NCBI RefSeq assembly: GCF_900156515.1 | Contig: NZ_FTNU01000006.1 | Location: 43,144-107,143 of the forward strand | Origin: Moraxella cuniculi DSM 21768 | Lineage (GTDB): Bacteria > Pseudomonadota > Gammaproteobacteria > Pseudomonadales > Moraxellaceae | Direction of reading: 5' to 3' | Length of the DNA stretch: 64,000 nucleotides | In this document: one piece after another, positions 55,397 to 63,979 of the stretch | How the letters are laid out: every line of letters begins with the position of its first letter | Numbering within the stretch: the stretch's first letter is position 1 | Notes under the pieces: model-generated | What the model saw: the letters and a program-made list of their open reading frames with translations, nothing else | The model's database searches: none | What the model was told of the DNA's origin: nothing | Translations under genes and position numbers: made by a program

Positions 55397-55638
55397 GATG
55401 GCTTGATTAACGAAATAACGGCTGTGGTAAAAGGTTTTTTAATTTACACTTATCTATTTGAATCGGGTTTGTGGTAGAATACAGCGGATAAATTGTGCCG
55501 AATATCAAATAAACCGCTTGTTGTTTTGCTGTGTGATAAAATTTAAAACCTAGGCTATTTTTAATTATTTTACAATAAGTTATCTTTTATTTGTCGCACA
55601 GATATTGGGTAAAATCTTAATCAATTTCAGGAAAAATA

Positions 55639-56235
55639 ATGAGTCTGTTGGCATTGGTGGTTTTGGCATTTTCTATGTCCATGGATGCGTTTTCGGTAGC
55701 GATTGCCAAAGGTGCGACATTGCGTTCGGTGAGTATAACGCAGGCGATGAAGCAGGGGTTGGTCTTTGGTGTTGTTGAGGCGATTGCACCGATTATTGGC
55801 TGGGCGTTGGGTCAGGCGGCTCATCAGTGGATACGGGCGGTGGATCATTGGCTTGGCTTTGTACTGCTGACGCTTTTGGGCATACGATGTATTTATAATG
55901 CACTGACAAATGATAGACAGCAGGAAGTTGGTAAAAACCTTGATATCAGCATGGATAATGAACAGGTCGCTGGTCGCAATAGCATGTGGCTATTTATTAC
56001 AGCAATTGCCACCAGCATTGATGCTACAGTGGTGGGCGTTACACTGGCATTTTTGCAGGTGAATATTTGGCTTGCAGCTGCTTTGATTGGGCTGGCAACC
56101 ACCATCATGGCGACCATGGGGCTGTATCTGGGGCGACAGTTGGGCGATAGATTTGGCAAGGGGGCGATGATTGCAGGCGGGGTGCTGCTTATTATCATTG
56201 GTTGTTCGATTTTGTACAGGGATTTGATGGCTTAA
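55639..56235 (+). CDS. mntP: Manganese efflux pump MntP
   Basis: 198 residues, six membrane helices in two inverted repeats, each with the family's acidic motif: FSMSMDAFSVAIAKG in the first and ATSIDATVVGVTLA in the second. MntP exports Mn2+. No yybP-ykoY riboswitch was recognised in the 240 bases upstream. A weak AGGAAAAATA precedes the ATG. yejB starts three bases after its stop. Confidence 0.93.
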   Translation: MSLLALVVLAFSMSMDAFSVAIAKGATLRSVSITQAMKQGLVFGVVEAIAPIIGWALGQAAHQWIRAVDHWLGFVLLTLLGIRCIYNALTNDRQQEVGKNLDISMDNEQVAGRNSMWLFITAIATSIDATVVGVTLAFLQVNIWLAAALIGLATTIMATMGLYLGRQLGDRFGKGAMIAGGVLLIIIGCSILYRDLMA

Positions 56236-56238
56236 TTT

Positions 56239-57291
56239 ATGCGTTATTTGTTCAGTCGCTTGCTTTTGATGTTGCCCACACTGTTTGTGATTTTGTTGAT
56301 TAATTTTGTGGTGGTGCAGATTGCACCTGGAGGGCCTATTGAAGAGCAGCTTGACAAAATTGCCAGTGAACAACAATCTCTAGCCACGCAAGGATTTGCA
56401 TTGGCGAACCTGAATTATATCGGCAGTGCTGGTTTGTCTGATGAGATGCTTGCGGAGCTACAGACGCGTTTTGGCTATGATTTGTCAGTTGCGGAGCGTT
56501 TTTGGCAGATGTTAAGTAGGTTTGTGCAATTTGATTTGGGCGAGTCATTTTTTCAGGGGCAGTCGGTGATGTCTCTGATTGCTACAAAATTGCCAATCAC
56601 GATGCTACTTGGGACATTAAGCCTGATGATGATGTATGCCGCTGGGGTGATGATTGGGCTGTATAAGGCGAGATATCATCGGACAATGGGTGATTATCTG
56701 ACTACTTTTGTGCTGGCAATTTTACACGCACTGCCCGTGGTGGTTTTGGCATTGTTTTTGCTTGTGCTATTGGCAGGCGTTGGTACTTGGCAAATTTTTC
56801 CTTTGCAAGGCGTGGTGTCGGATAATTTTGCTATGATGAATTTATTTGACAAGGCAAAGGATTTGCTGTGGCATTTGACCTTACCTGTACTGGCAAGCAG
56901 CTTAGGTTCTATCGCTGGCATTGCTTATTTGACCAAATTTGGTCTGCTGGCTGAATTTGACAAGCCCTATGTGCTGGCAATGCGTACGCGAGGCTTGCCA
57001 TTTTCACGCATTATCTATCGTCAGGTGCTAAAGAATGCTCTGTTGCCAGTTGTGGCACAGTTGCCGATGGCGGTGGTGGGCGTGCTGTTCACGGGAAATT
57101 TGTTGATTGAGGTGATTTTTGGCATTGATGGCATTGGGCGACTTGGTTTTGATGCCGTTATGCAGCGTGATTATCCGCTGATGTTTGGTATTTTGTATGT
57201 TTTTACACTCATCTCCATGCTGACCCAGCTGTTGTTTGATTTATTGTATCATTATCTTGATCCTCGTGTTGATTTTGCCCATGTTGGTTGA
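56239..57291 (+). CDS. yejB: YejB-type peptide ABC permease
   Basis: 350-residue permease with six helices. The N-terminal MLPTLFVILLINFVVVQIAP and GGPIEEQLD pattern and the late YRQVLKNALLPVVAQLP coupling loop with FGIDGIGRLGFDAVMQRDYP are characteristic. The start is three bases after mntP, so it is translated from the same mRNA. YejE and YejF follow. Confidence 0.93.
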   Translation: MRYLFSRLLLMLPTLFVILLINFVVVQIAPGGPIEEQLDKIASEQQSLATQGFALANLNYIGSAGLSDEMLAELQTRFGYDLSVAERFWQMLSRFVQFDLGESFFQGQSVMSLIATKLPITMLLGTLSLMMMYAAGVMIGLYKARYHRTMGDYLTTFVLAILHALPVVVLALFLLVLLAGVGTWQIFPLQGVVSDNFAMMNLFDKAKDLLWHLTLPVLASSLGSIAGIAYLTKFGLLAEFDKPYVLAMRTRGLPFSRIIYRQVLKNALLPVVAQLPMAVVGVLFTGNLLIEVIFGIDGIGRLGFDAVMQRDYPLMFGILYVFTLISMLTQLLFDLLYHYLDPRVDFAHVG

Positions 57292-57302
57292 TAAGGTGTA
57301 AG

Positions 57303-58328
57303 ATGAGCAAGCAAACAACAGGACACAGACGGCAAAAATATTGGCAACGATTTTGTCAGCAAAAGCTGGCACTGATATCGCTGATACTGTTAATTATTGT
57401 GGTGGTGATTGCCTTATTTGTGCCGATAATTGCCAATGATAAGCCAATTTTGTTGCGTTATCAGCAACAGTATCTGACACCGATTTTTTATGACTATCCC
57501 GAGACACGCTTTGGGGGTGAGTTTGAAACCACTGCCAATTATCAAGACCCTGCGGTGATGGCATTGATTGAGCGTCAAGGTACTGTGCTGATGCCGCCGA
57601 TTCGCTATGGCGAGCAGACTTTGGTGCTTGATGCTGCGATGCCGCACCCAGCTGTGCCAAGCAGTAAGCATTGGCTGGGAACTGATGCAGTAGGGCGTGA
57701 TGTTGTGGCACGGATATTGTATGCATTGCGAACGGCGTTGTTGTTTGGTTTTATGCTGGCGATTGTTGGCGGTGTGATTGGAGTGCTGATTGGTGCTTTG
57801 ATGGGGTATTTTGCTGGCGTGGTGGATTTGCTTGGACAGCGGTTGCTTGAAATATGGATCGGCTTGCCGCAACTGTTTGTGATGCTTGCTTTTGCCAGCG
57901 TGTTTGAGCCATCGGCTTTTGTGTTGTTTTTACTGCTGCTTGCTTTTGGTTGGTTGAGTTTTGTGCCTTTGGTGCGGCTGCATTTTTTGAGTATGCGTAA
58001 AATGCCTTATGTGCTTGTTGCTCAAAATTTGGGCGTGCCAACACGCGTGATTATGCGTCGCCATATTTTGCCAAGTGCTTTGTTGTTGGTATTGTCGCAG
58101 TTGCCATTTGCCATTGCGGCAAATATTGCTGCATTAACCACATTGGATTTTTTGGGCTTTGGCTTGCCTGTAGGCTCAGCAAGTCTGGGAGAGCTGCTGG
58201 CACAGGGCAAGAATCATCTGGACAGGCCGCATTTGGTATTGTCAAGTTTTGTGGTATTGTCCGTGCTGTTATTGTTGTTGATTTTTGTTGGTGAGGGCTT
58301 GCGAAATGCACTTGACCGAGATCGCTAG
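57303..58328 (+). CDS. yejE: YejE-type peptide ABC permease
   Basis: 341-residue second channel subunit. The N-terminal FCQQKLALISLILLIIVVVI helix is followed by a periplasmic segment with DYPETRFGGEF, then HWLGTDAVGRDVVARILYAL, the family's GTDxxGRDxxAR signature, and the ARxLGVPxxxIMRRHILPSA coupling loop seen as LGVPTRVIMRRHILPSAL. I take ATG 57303, 12 bases after yejB; a TTG at 57288 overlaps yejB. The end overlaps yejF by 23 bases. Confidence 0.93.
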   Translation: MSKQTTGHRRQKYWQRFCQQKLALISLILLIIVVVIALFVPIIANDKPILLRYQQQYLTPIFYDYPETRFGGEFETTANYQDPAVMALIERQGTVLMPPIRYGEQTLVLDAAMPHPAVPSSKHWLGTDAVGRDVVARILYALRTALLFGFMLAIVGGVIGVLIGALMGYFAGVVDLLGQRLLEIWIGLPQLFVMLAFASVFEPSAFVLFLLLLAFGWLSFVPLVRLHFLSMRKMPYVLVAQNLGVPTRVIMRRHILPSALLLVLSQLPFAIAANIAALTTLDFLGFGLPVGSASLGELLAQGKNHLDRPHLVLSSFVVLSVLLLLLIFVGEGLRNALDRDR

Positions 58329-59826
58329 TCCGCCATGCGTCTTGTCATTGGTAAATCTTAGCATTTGGTTGCAATCTGATGACAAGCCTGCCTTGCCATT
58401 AATCGAAAATCTGACACTGCACCTGCATTCGGGCGAAGTTTTGGGCGTGGTGGGAAGATCAGGTGCGGCAAAAACAACGCTAATGCTATCGTTGCTTGGC
58501 TTATTGCCCCAGTCTTTTGTGCTGACGGCTCAATCTGCAACCTTTGCTGGTGCTTCGCTACCGATTGACAAACAAGGTGATGAGGCGGCGTTTTTGTCGC
58601 TGCGTGGCAGAGGTATTGGTTACATTTTTCAAGAACCAAAAGCCGCATTTAACCCTCTGCACACAGTTGCCAAGAGTTTTGATGAATTGTATAGACAGCT
58701 TGGCTTACCAAAAAAACAACGCAAGCAAGATATGCTTCATTGGTTAAGATTGGTACGCCTGCCAAATCCTGAACAATTTTTGCACCGCTATGTGCATGAA
58801 TTATCAGGGGGTGAGGCACGCAGGATAAGTATCGCACAAGTACTTGCTTTAAGACCAAGGCTTGTCATCGCCGATGAGCCAACGGGTGCTTTGGACAGTC
58901 AATTAACCGATGAAATTTTGGCACTATTGACCGATTTATGCCGTCAAAATGACACGGCACTTATTTTGGTCAGTCATGATTTGCCAAGCGTCATGACTCA
59001 TTGCGATCAGCTTTTGGCATTGGCACGCACAGATGATAACTGCCATCATGCCATCGGTACGGTGCAAGATTTATCCAATCATGCCATTGTTCGGCAATTA
59101 TTGGCGGTGGATTATGGTACGCCCACAACGCCGAGTATCAACAACACTGAGCAAGCGGTGCTGGAGTTACAGCAGGTTGCTGTCGGTTATCGCAGATTTT
59201 GGTGGGGCATCAAGCAGGTGCTGTCAGGGATTGATTTGCAGCTACAGCGTGGTCAAATTATCGGCATGATGGGAGCGTCAGGCATTGGCAAAAGCACTTT
59301 GGCAAAGGCGGTGCTGCAGCTTGACAATCGGCTAAAGGTGTCAGGATTGGTGCTAATTGAGGGCAAAAACCCCCATCGGCTGGGTGCTGGTAGCTTGCGG
59401 CAATTGCGTCGCCGTGTGCAACTTGTCATGCAAGAGGTGAAGGCAAGTCTTAACCCTGACTTAACAATTCTTGATAGTCTGTTGGAGGCTATTGCTGCAA
59501 ATGATAATCAAGAGCCAACTTCGGAGCTGGCATTGATTGACGAATTATTGGCATTGTGCGGCTTGTCAAAACAGCTATTGTGCCGCTATCCTGATGAGCT
59601 ATCAGGCGGTGAATGTCAAAGAATCTGCCTTGTGCGAGCCTTGCTTGCCAGACCTTCGGTATTAATCTTAGACGAGCCAACAGCAATGCTTGATAGAATT
59701 TCTATTGCCAAATTATTAGATTTGCTTAAAAATATCAACCAGCAGTATGGCACAGCGATGTTCATTATCAGCCATGATAAAGCCATGCTGGAGGCGATTT
59801 GCCATAAAATCATGGCTTTGGATTAA
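58306..59826 (+). CDS. yejF: YejF-type dual ATP-binding subunit
   Basis: 506 residues with two ABC domains. Domain 1: Walker A GRSGAAKTTL at ~50-59, signature LSGGEARRISIAQVL, Walker B LVIADEPTGALD and H-loop VSHDLPS. Domain 2: Walker A GASGIGKSTLAKAV, signature LSGGECQRICLVRAL, Walker B LILDEPTAMLD and H-loop ISHDKAML. In domain 1 the second glycine of GxxGxGK is alanine, unusual for an active site. The ATG at 58306 overlaps yejE; an upstream TTG is less likely. It powers YejBE with YejA. Confidence 0.92.
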   Translation: MHLTEIASPPCVLSLVNLSIWLQSDDKPALPLIENLTLHLHSGEVLGVVGRSGAAKTTLMLSLLGLLPQSFVLTAQSATFAGASLPIDKQGDEAAFLSLRGRGIGYIFQEPKAAFNPLHTVAKSFDELYRQLGLPKKQRKQDMLHWLRLVRLPNPEQFLHRYVHELSGGEARRISIAQVLALRPRLVIADEPTGALDSQLTDEILALLTDLCRQNDTALILVSHDLPSVMTHCDQLLALARTDDNCHHAIGTVQDLSNHAIVRQLLAVDYGTPTTPSINNTEQAVLELQQVAVGYRRFWWGIKQVLSGIDLQLQRGQIIGMMGASGIGKSTLAKAVLQLDNRLKVSGLVLIEGKNPHRLGAGSLRQLRRRVQLVMQEVKASLNPDLTILDSLLEAIAANDNQEPTSELALIDELLALCGLSKQLLCRYPDELSGGECQRICLVRALLARPSVLILDEPTAMLDRISIAKLLDLLKNINQQYGTAMFIISHDKAMLEAICHKIMALD

Positions 59827-59869
59827 TTCATTTTCTGACAATCAAAGAGCGGCAGTGAATTTGTAGGCA

Positions 59870-60337
59870 TTAAATTGCTGAGCGATGAAATACTTCACGA
59901 AGCTCAAAACTGCTGTGCAATTGACTGACACCATCAATTTTACTTAATTTATGTAATAAAAATTCTTCATAATGACGCATATCTTTAACCAGCACCTTGA
60001 GCAAAAAATCCTCGCTACGTCCCGTAACAAGGCTGCAACTGACAACCTCGTCAAAGCCTGCAATCTGTTGCTCAAACTCCAAAAATCTCTCGGGGGTGTG
60101 CTTATCCATACTCACCGCCACATAGACCGATAGCGAGTAGCCCAGTGCGTTTGCATTGGTGCTGGCATGGTAGCCTGTGATAATGCCCGCCTGTTCAAGG
60201 CGTTTTATGCGGCGAATGGTGGGCGTGGCGGACAGATTAATTATCTCGCTGATGTCGGCGACTGCCAAGCGGGCATTGCTGGTTAGCAGGCGTAAAATTT
60301 TGCGGTCGGTCGCATCAAGAAAAAGTGCATTATCCAT
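59870..60337 (-). CDS. Lrp/AsnC-family transcriptional regulator
   Basis: 155 residues: helix-turn-helix (LDATDRKILRLLTSNARLAV, then SATPTIRRIKRLEQAGII) and RAM effector domain with GYSLSVYVAVSMD and VVSCSLVTGRSEDFLLKVLV. The start at ATG 60337 is chosen because the family begins LDxxDRKIL; an ATG at 60358 adds seven residues. It is divergent from leuA, with 225 bases between, so leuA may be its target, as leucine biosynthesis is a classic Lrp target. That link is inference. Confidence 0.88.
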   Translation of the reverse strand: MDNALFLDATDRKILRLLTSNARLAVADISEIINLSATPTIRRIKRLEQAGIITGYHASTNANALGYSLSVYVAVSMDKHTPERFLEFEQQIAGFDEVVSCSLVTGRSEDFLLKVLVKDMRHYEEFLLHKLSKIDGVSQLHSSFELREVFHRSAI

Positions 60338-60561
60338 AAACAAACTGCCAATTGTCAAAAAATGAGTTGTTTTCGCTATATTTTAACAAAATATTGGTAA
60401 ATTTCACCAAAAATTTAGAAAAATAATGCTAATTTGGGCAAAAATCGCTATAATTTTTTGTTATGATAATGATATATTGATTGCTGGCTTGGATTGCCAA
60501 AAAATTGACGAATTGTTATTTTGGTCATTACCAGCTTGTTTTTTGAGTATTTGGAGTTGTT

Positions 60562-62274
60562 ATGTCGCAGCGTTTGCCAAAAAATCCCGCTTTTGATTTT
60601 CGCAAATATCAGCCTTTTGCCTTTGCACCAAAGCTAAATGACCGCACTTGGCCAGATAAACAAATTACACAAGCACCGATTTGGGCAAGTGTTGATTTGC
60701 GTGATGGCAATCAGGCGTTGATTGACCCGATGAATATTGAACAAAAGTTAAAATTTTTTAAACTATTGATTGATATTGGCTTTAAGGAAATTGAAATTGG
60801 CTTTCCTTCAGCGGCTCAAGTGGAGTTTGACTTTACACGCCGCTTGATTGAAGACAATCTTGTGCCTGATGATGTAACTTTGCAAGTTTTGGTGCAAGCA
60901 CGAGAGCATTTAATCGATCGTACTTTTGAGGCACTACAGGGGGCGAAGCGTGCGATTGTGCATGTGTATAATTCAACCTCAAAAGTGCAGCGTGATAAAG
61001 TTTATCAGTTGGATAAAGAGCAAATTAAGCAAATTGCCATCAATGGTGCAACAATGCTCAAAGACAAGGCGAAAAATTATCCAGATACCGAATGGGTGTT
61101 TCAGTATTCGCCAGAGAGCTTTAGTCAGACTGAGACTGATTATGCGGTTGAGGTGTGTGATGCGGTATGTGAAGTATGGCAACCATGGCTGGGTCAGGCG
61201 GTGATTTTGAACTTGCCTGCAACTGTTGAGGCCAGCACACCAAATGTCTATGCTGATCAGGTGGAATATTTTTGCCGTCATTTAAAGCATCGCAAAGATG
61301 TCATCATCAGCCTGCACACGCATAATGATCGTGGCTGTGCGGTGGCAGCATCAGAACTGGGGCTGATGGCAGGTGCTGACCGTATCGAAGGGACACTGCT
61401 TGGCAATGGCGAACGCACTGGCAATATGGATATTTTGGTTATGGCGATGAATCTGTATACGCAAGGCATTGATCCTAAGCTTGATTTTAGCCAAGTCAGT
61501 GAAGTGGTGCAAATCGTCAGTGAGTGCAACAACTTGCCTGTGCATCCACGCCACCCTTATGTGGGTGAGTTGGTGTTTACCGCCTTTAGTGGTTCACACC
61601 AAGATGCCATCAAAAAATCGCTGGATTATAACGAAAAACATCAAGAGACGGACAATCACTGGGATGTCGCCTATTTGCCCATTGATCCAAGCCATATCGG
61701 GCGTGGTTATCAAGATGTTGTGCGTATTAATAGCCAGTCGGGTAAGGGCGGTGCGGCGTATATTTTGCAGCGTCATTATGGCTTTGATTTGCCACGCTGG
61801 ACGCAGATTGATTTTGCACGCGTGGTGCAAGCCCAAGCTGAAACGCTGGCACGAGAGCTAAAAACCGAAGAGCTTTTGGATATTTTCACCAATGCTTATC
61901 TAAGCCAAGATACATTCCATTTGAGTGATTATACCATCAGCAATCGTGGTGGCGAGGTAACTTTTCAGGGTCAGGTTGCCTCACCCGAGCAGGTATTTGA
62001 GGTCATCGGACAGGGCAATGGTGCGTTGTCGGCATTTATTGATGGCTTGGTAAAAGCCACAGGCAGACAAATCCATGTAACCAATTATGCCGAACACGCC
62101 ATTGATAGGGTCATGCGTACAGATAATGAAACAGGCAACCAAACCAATGCAGCGGCAGCAGCGTATATTCAACTGGCGGTTGATGGGCAGATTTATTCAG
62201 GCATTGGCACTTGTAACAGCACCGTATCTGCCATGTTAAAAGGTGCATTATCCGCCTTGGCTCAAGCATGGTAA
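60562..62274 (+). CDS. leuA: 2-isopropylmalate synthase, long form
   Basis: First step of the leucine branch, joining acetyl-CoA and 2-oxoisovalerate. At 570 residues it is the long (alpha-proteobacteria/actinobacteria-like) type. The start MSQRLPKNPAFDFRKYQPF is followed by the TIM barrel with WASVDLRDGNQALIDPM and EIGFPSAAQVEFDF, metal-site SLHTHNDRGCAVAASEL and GTLLGNGERTGNMD, and a C-terminal leucine-feedback domain from about residue 440. GGAGTTG is the Shine-Dalgarno. The gene is 46 kb from leuCDB. No leucine-rich leader peptide was found in front. Confidence 0.96.
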   Translation: MSQRLPKNPAFDFRKYQPFAFAPKLNDRTWPDKQITQAPIWASVDLRDGNQALIDPMNIEQKLKFFKLLIDIGFKEIEIGFPSAAQVEFDFTRRLIEDNLVPDDVTLQVLVQAREHLIDRTFEALQGAKRAIVHVYNSTSKVQRDKVYQLDKEQIKQIAINGATMLKDKAKNYPDTEWVFQYSPESFSQTETDYAVEVCDAVCEVWQPWLGQAVILNLPATVEASTPNVYADQVEYFCRHLKHRKDVIISLHTHNDRGCAVAASELGLMAGADRIEGTLLGNGERTGNMDILVMAMNLYTQGIDPKLDFSQVSEVVQIVSECNNLPVHPRHPYVGELVFTAFSGSHQDAIKKSLDYNEKHQETDNHWDVAYLPIDPSHIGRGYQDVVRINSQSGKGGAAYILQRHYGFDLPRWTQIDFARVVQAQAETLARELKTEELLDIFTNAYLSQDTFHLSDYTISNRGGEVTFQGQVASPEQVFEVIGQGNGALSAFIDGLVKATGRQIHVTNYAEHAIDRVMRTDNETGNQTNAAAAAYIQLAVDGQIYSGIGTCNSTVSAMLKGALSALAQAW

Positions 62275-62277
62275 TCT

Positions 62278-62302
62278 AAAAAGTGCAGCTTAGTCTGCAC
62301 TT
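62278..62302 (+). terminator. Rho-independent terminator after leuA
   Basis: Stem AAAAGTGCAG/CTGCACTTTT with a six-base loop and T run, directly after the leuA stop. Confidence 0.85.
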
Positions 62303-62329
62303 TTTTATAAGTTTTTAACAAAGATTGGT

Positions 62330-62470
62330 TTGATTGTTAGCTTTGATCTTAATAAGAGTGTGGTACTTGATATTTTAATCAAAGATAAACAACCAACCAA
62401 GAAGTACTGTGAAAAGTGGTTGAATGGCGAAGTTTTCTTTAAAGATTTTGATACTAAGATTAAAAATTAA
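62330..62470 (+). pseudogene. Fragment of an unknown protein gene
   Basis: One open frame of about 46 residues, rich in K and D, ends KKYCEKWLNGEVFFKDFD then TKIKN at a TAA. It has no ATG, lies right behind the leuA terminator, and looks like the C-terminus of a small immunity-like protein. No family is recognised. Confidence 0.35.
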
Positions 62471-62585
62471 TGTTTTATTGAGTGTATAGAGCATATTTTG
62501 CAGAATATTAAACGCCTTGGGATAATAATAAACAGCTAACAACAACTTACGAAGCTGACAAGATTAAAATCATTAGGATAAGAAA

Positions 62586-62817
62586 ATGAAGAGAAATTTA
62601 TACAACGACTGCTACTTATTTTTTAATGTGCTTTTAATATACTGTTCTTTTGCTGCATTGGTATAGTGTATTTTACCCAAACAGCGATTATTTCTGAATA
62701 TGGATTGTGCCACTGTTACGGGTGGTTGCGGTTGTGATTGTATATTTTATTTTGTATTTTATCTATTTAGGGGTGGTGTATTGCATCAATAAACACATAG
62801 CAAAAAACTATGTGTAA
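62586..62817 (+). pseudogene. Broken gene for a small membrane protein
   Basis: An ATG at 62586 behind AGGATAAG reads MKRNLYNDCYLFFNVLLIYC then SFAALV before a stop (26 residues). Further on, another frame reads a hydrophobic membrane segment, WIVPLLRVVAVVIVYFIL, ending CINKHIAKNYV at 62817, with an in-frame TGA just before it. Together they look like a small membrane protein broken by frameshifts and a nonsense codon. Confidence 0.35.
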
Positions 62818-62896
62818 AAAAAGAAAGTTTGCTATTTGCATTATTGGTCTTTTTTATATTTTTTCTGTTAAACTTATGGGAGTGTTTCAGTCTTGA
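62810..62896 (+). pseudogene. Short hydrophobic frame, probable remnant
   Basis: 28 codons reading MCKKRKFAICIIGLFYIFSV then KLMGVFQS, overlapping the previous remnant. A basic head and a hydrophobic stretch resemble a signal peptide or membrane anchor whose body is missing. Confidence 0.3.
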
Positions 62897-62938
62897 TTGT
62901 TTGACTATTTTATCAGACAAATAAAATTTGACAGCTAA

Positions 62939-63034
62939 CATATAGTCAATAGATTTAAAAATAATAGCTTTAACAAAGACAAAGCGTTAAAAGAGTTAAA
63001 TGTACACCTATATGATCATCGACCACAATCTTGA
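62939..63034 (+). pseudogene. Fragment reading into a C-terminal protein end
   Basis: Open frame without a start reads HIVNRFKNNSFNKDKALKEL then NVHLYDHRPQS and stops. The polar, basic composition suggests the end of a soluble protein. Part of the same decayed stretch. Confidence 0.3.
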
Positions 63035-63057
63035 TAGTTTAGATGATTTTTGGTAGG

Positions 63058-63479
63058 TTAGGTTGAATGATAACAAATCTTAAAGTTATTGCTCCTATTG
63101 ACGACCCTAAGTCTACGCCCAGCACTCCCAGAAATCGTACCGCCGTGTCCATTTCTAAATCCTCCATTATCATGCACCATCCAGCCAAATTGATTGACTG
63201 TTGAGGTGGCTGGATTGCTTAGAGCAATATTTGACAAATGGATTCGGCTTCTTTGTTTTCTTGGTCTATGCCTAGTACTGCTGATAGAGCAAGTAAGGTT
63301 ATGTCTCTTACTTGTTTGGTATAGCCTTGTTTTGTGAGATATTCATCAACCTTTGGAATGCTGTATGCTGTTATGCCACCTGATATTGCTCCTTTGATAG
63401 TACCTGTTGTTAGTGTTGCGATTATTGTGTGTAGTGCTATTCGGTAGACGCCAATAACGACCATAATGTTATCGTCCAT
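63058..63479 (-). pseudogene. Remnant of an FHA/CdiA-type exoprotein (reverse strand)
   Basis: From 63479 the reverse strand reads ALHTIIATLTTGTIKGAISG, GITAYSIPKVDEYLTKQG and LLALSAVLGIDQENKEAES, then stops at 63219. One base over, another frame carries on with NIALSNPATSTVNQFGWMVH and DNGGFRNGHGGTISGSAGRR to a stop at 63058. The first part matches the pretoxin region of large filamentous-haemagglutinin/CdiA proteins (a hydrophobic Gly/Ala-rich helix pair, then P-K-[IV]-DE). So it is a frameshifted scrap of a two-partner-secretion protein. The other several kilobases of such a gene are missing. Confidence 0.55.
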
Positions 63480-63727
63480 GATGTATTGAATTATGATAAA
63501 ATTGGAGGAATTCCTGTATTATTGAGATGTGTGTCTGTCAAGATTTCTGGCGGTAGAGAAAATATAATAAAATCTATGCCTATTAGTATTGAACAGGTGG
63601 CGGCAGCTGTTAAAAGCAATCCAGATTATAAAGCAGGAGCACCCATTTGTTTTGGTTCGTGCTGGAGCGGTTCTAGTGGTACTGCACAACAATTGGCCAA
63701 TGAGCTTGGTGTTCCGGTTAAAGCTGT
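63435..63727 (+). pseudogene. Remnant of a polymorphic-toxin C-terminus, cut by an IS end
   Basis: Frame 63435-63727 (no ATG; a TTG at 63486) reads NNDHNVIVHDVLNYDKIGG, then SIEQVAAAVKSNPDYKAGAP, ICFGSCWSGSSGTAQQLANE and LGVPVKA. The pattern NPxYKxGxPIxxxSCxxG...AQQLANxLGVPVKA is common at the ends of Rhs/CDI-type toxins and related exoproteins. After KA the open frame continues only as an out-of-frame reading of a transposase gene, so the toxin is truncated at that junction. Confidence 0.55.
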
Positions 63728-63979
63728 GATGTACTTGATGCCAGTGAGTTTGATCACTTTAGAATCAATCACAGTACATATTTTGCAGAGAAACAAAATC
63801 GCATTAACGGAATTGAGAATTTTTGGAATCAGGCAAAACGCCATTTACGCAAATTTAACGGTGTTCCCAAAGAACATTTTGGGCTTTATCTTAAAGAATG
63901 CGAATGGCGTTTTAATAACAATGACCTTAAACCTCAAATTTCCATTTTAAAGCAATTAGTTAAGGGTAGTTTGGGTTAG
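63722..63979 (+). mobile_element. C-terminal part of an IS1595-family (IS1016/ISXO2-like) transposase
   Basis: The frame from 63722 reads SCDVLDASEFDHFRINHSTY, FAEKQNRINGIENFWNQAKR, HLRKFNGVPKEHFGLYLKEC and EWRFNNNDLKPQ, stopping at 63979. NGIENFWxxAKRHLRK and FxLxLKECEWRFN are hallmarks of the ISXO2/IS1595 DDE transposase end. Only about 85 of some 200 residues remain; the left part of the element is gone. The right end is probably near 63995 (TAGTCATCTAGGATGGTCCC reading outward). Confidence 0.75.

Noticed and set aside
55397..55638. yybP-ykoY manganese riboswitch before mntP
   Set aside because: No match to the conserved loops or paired stems could be found by eye in the 240 bases upstream.
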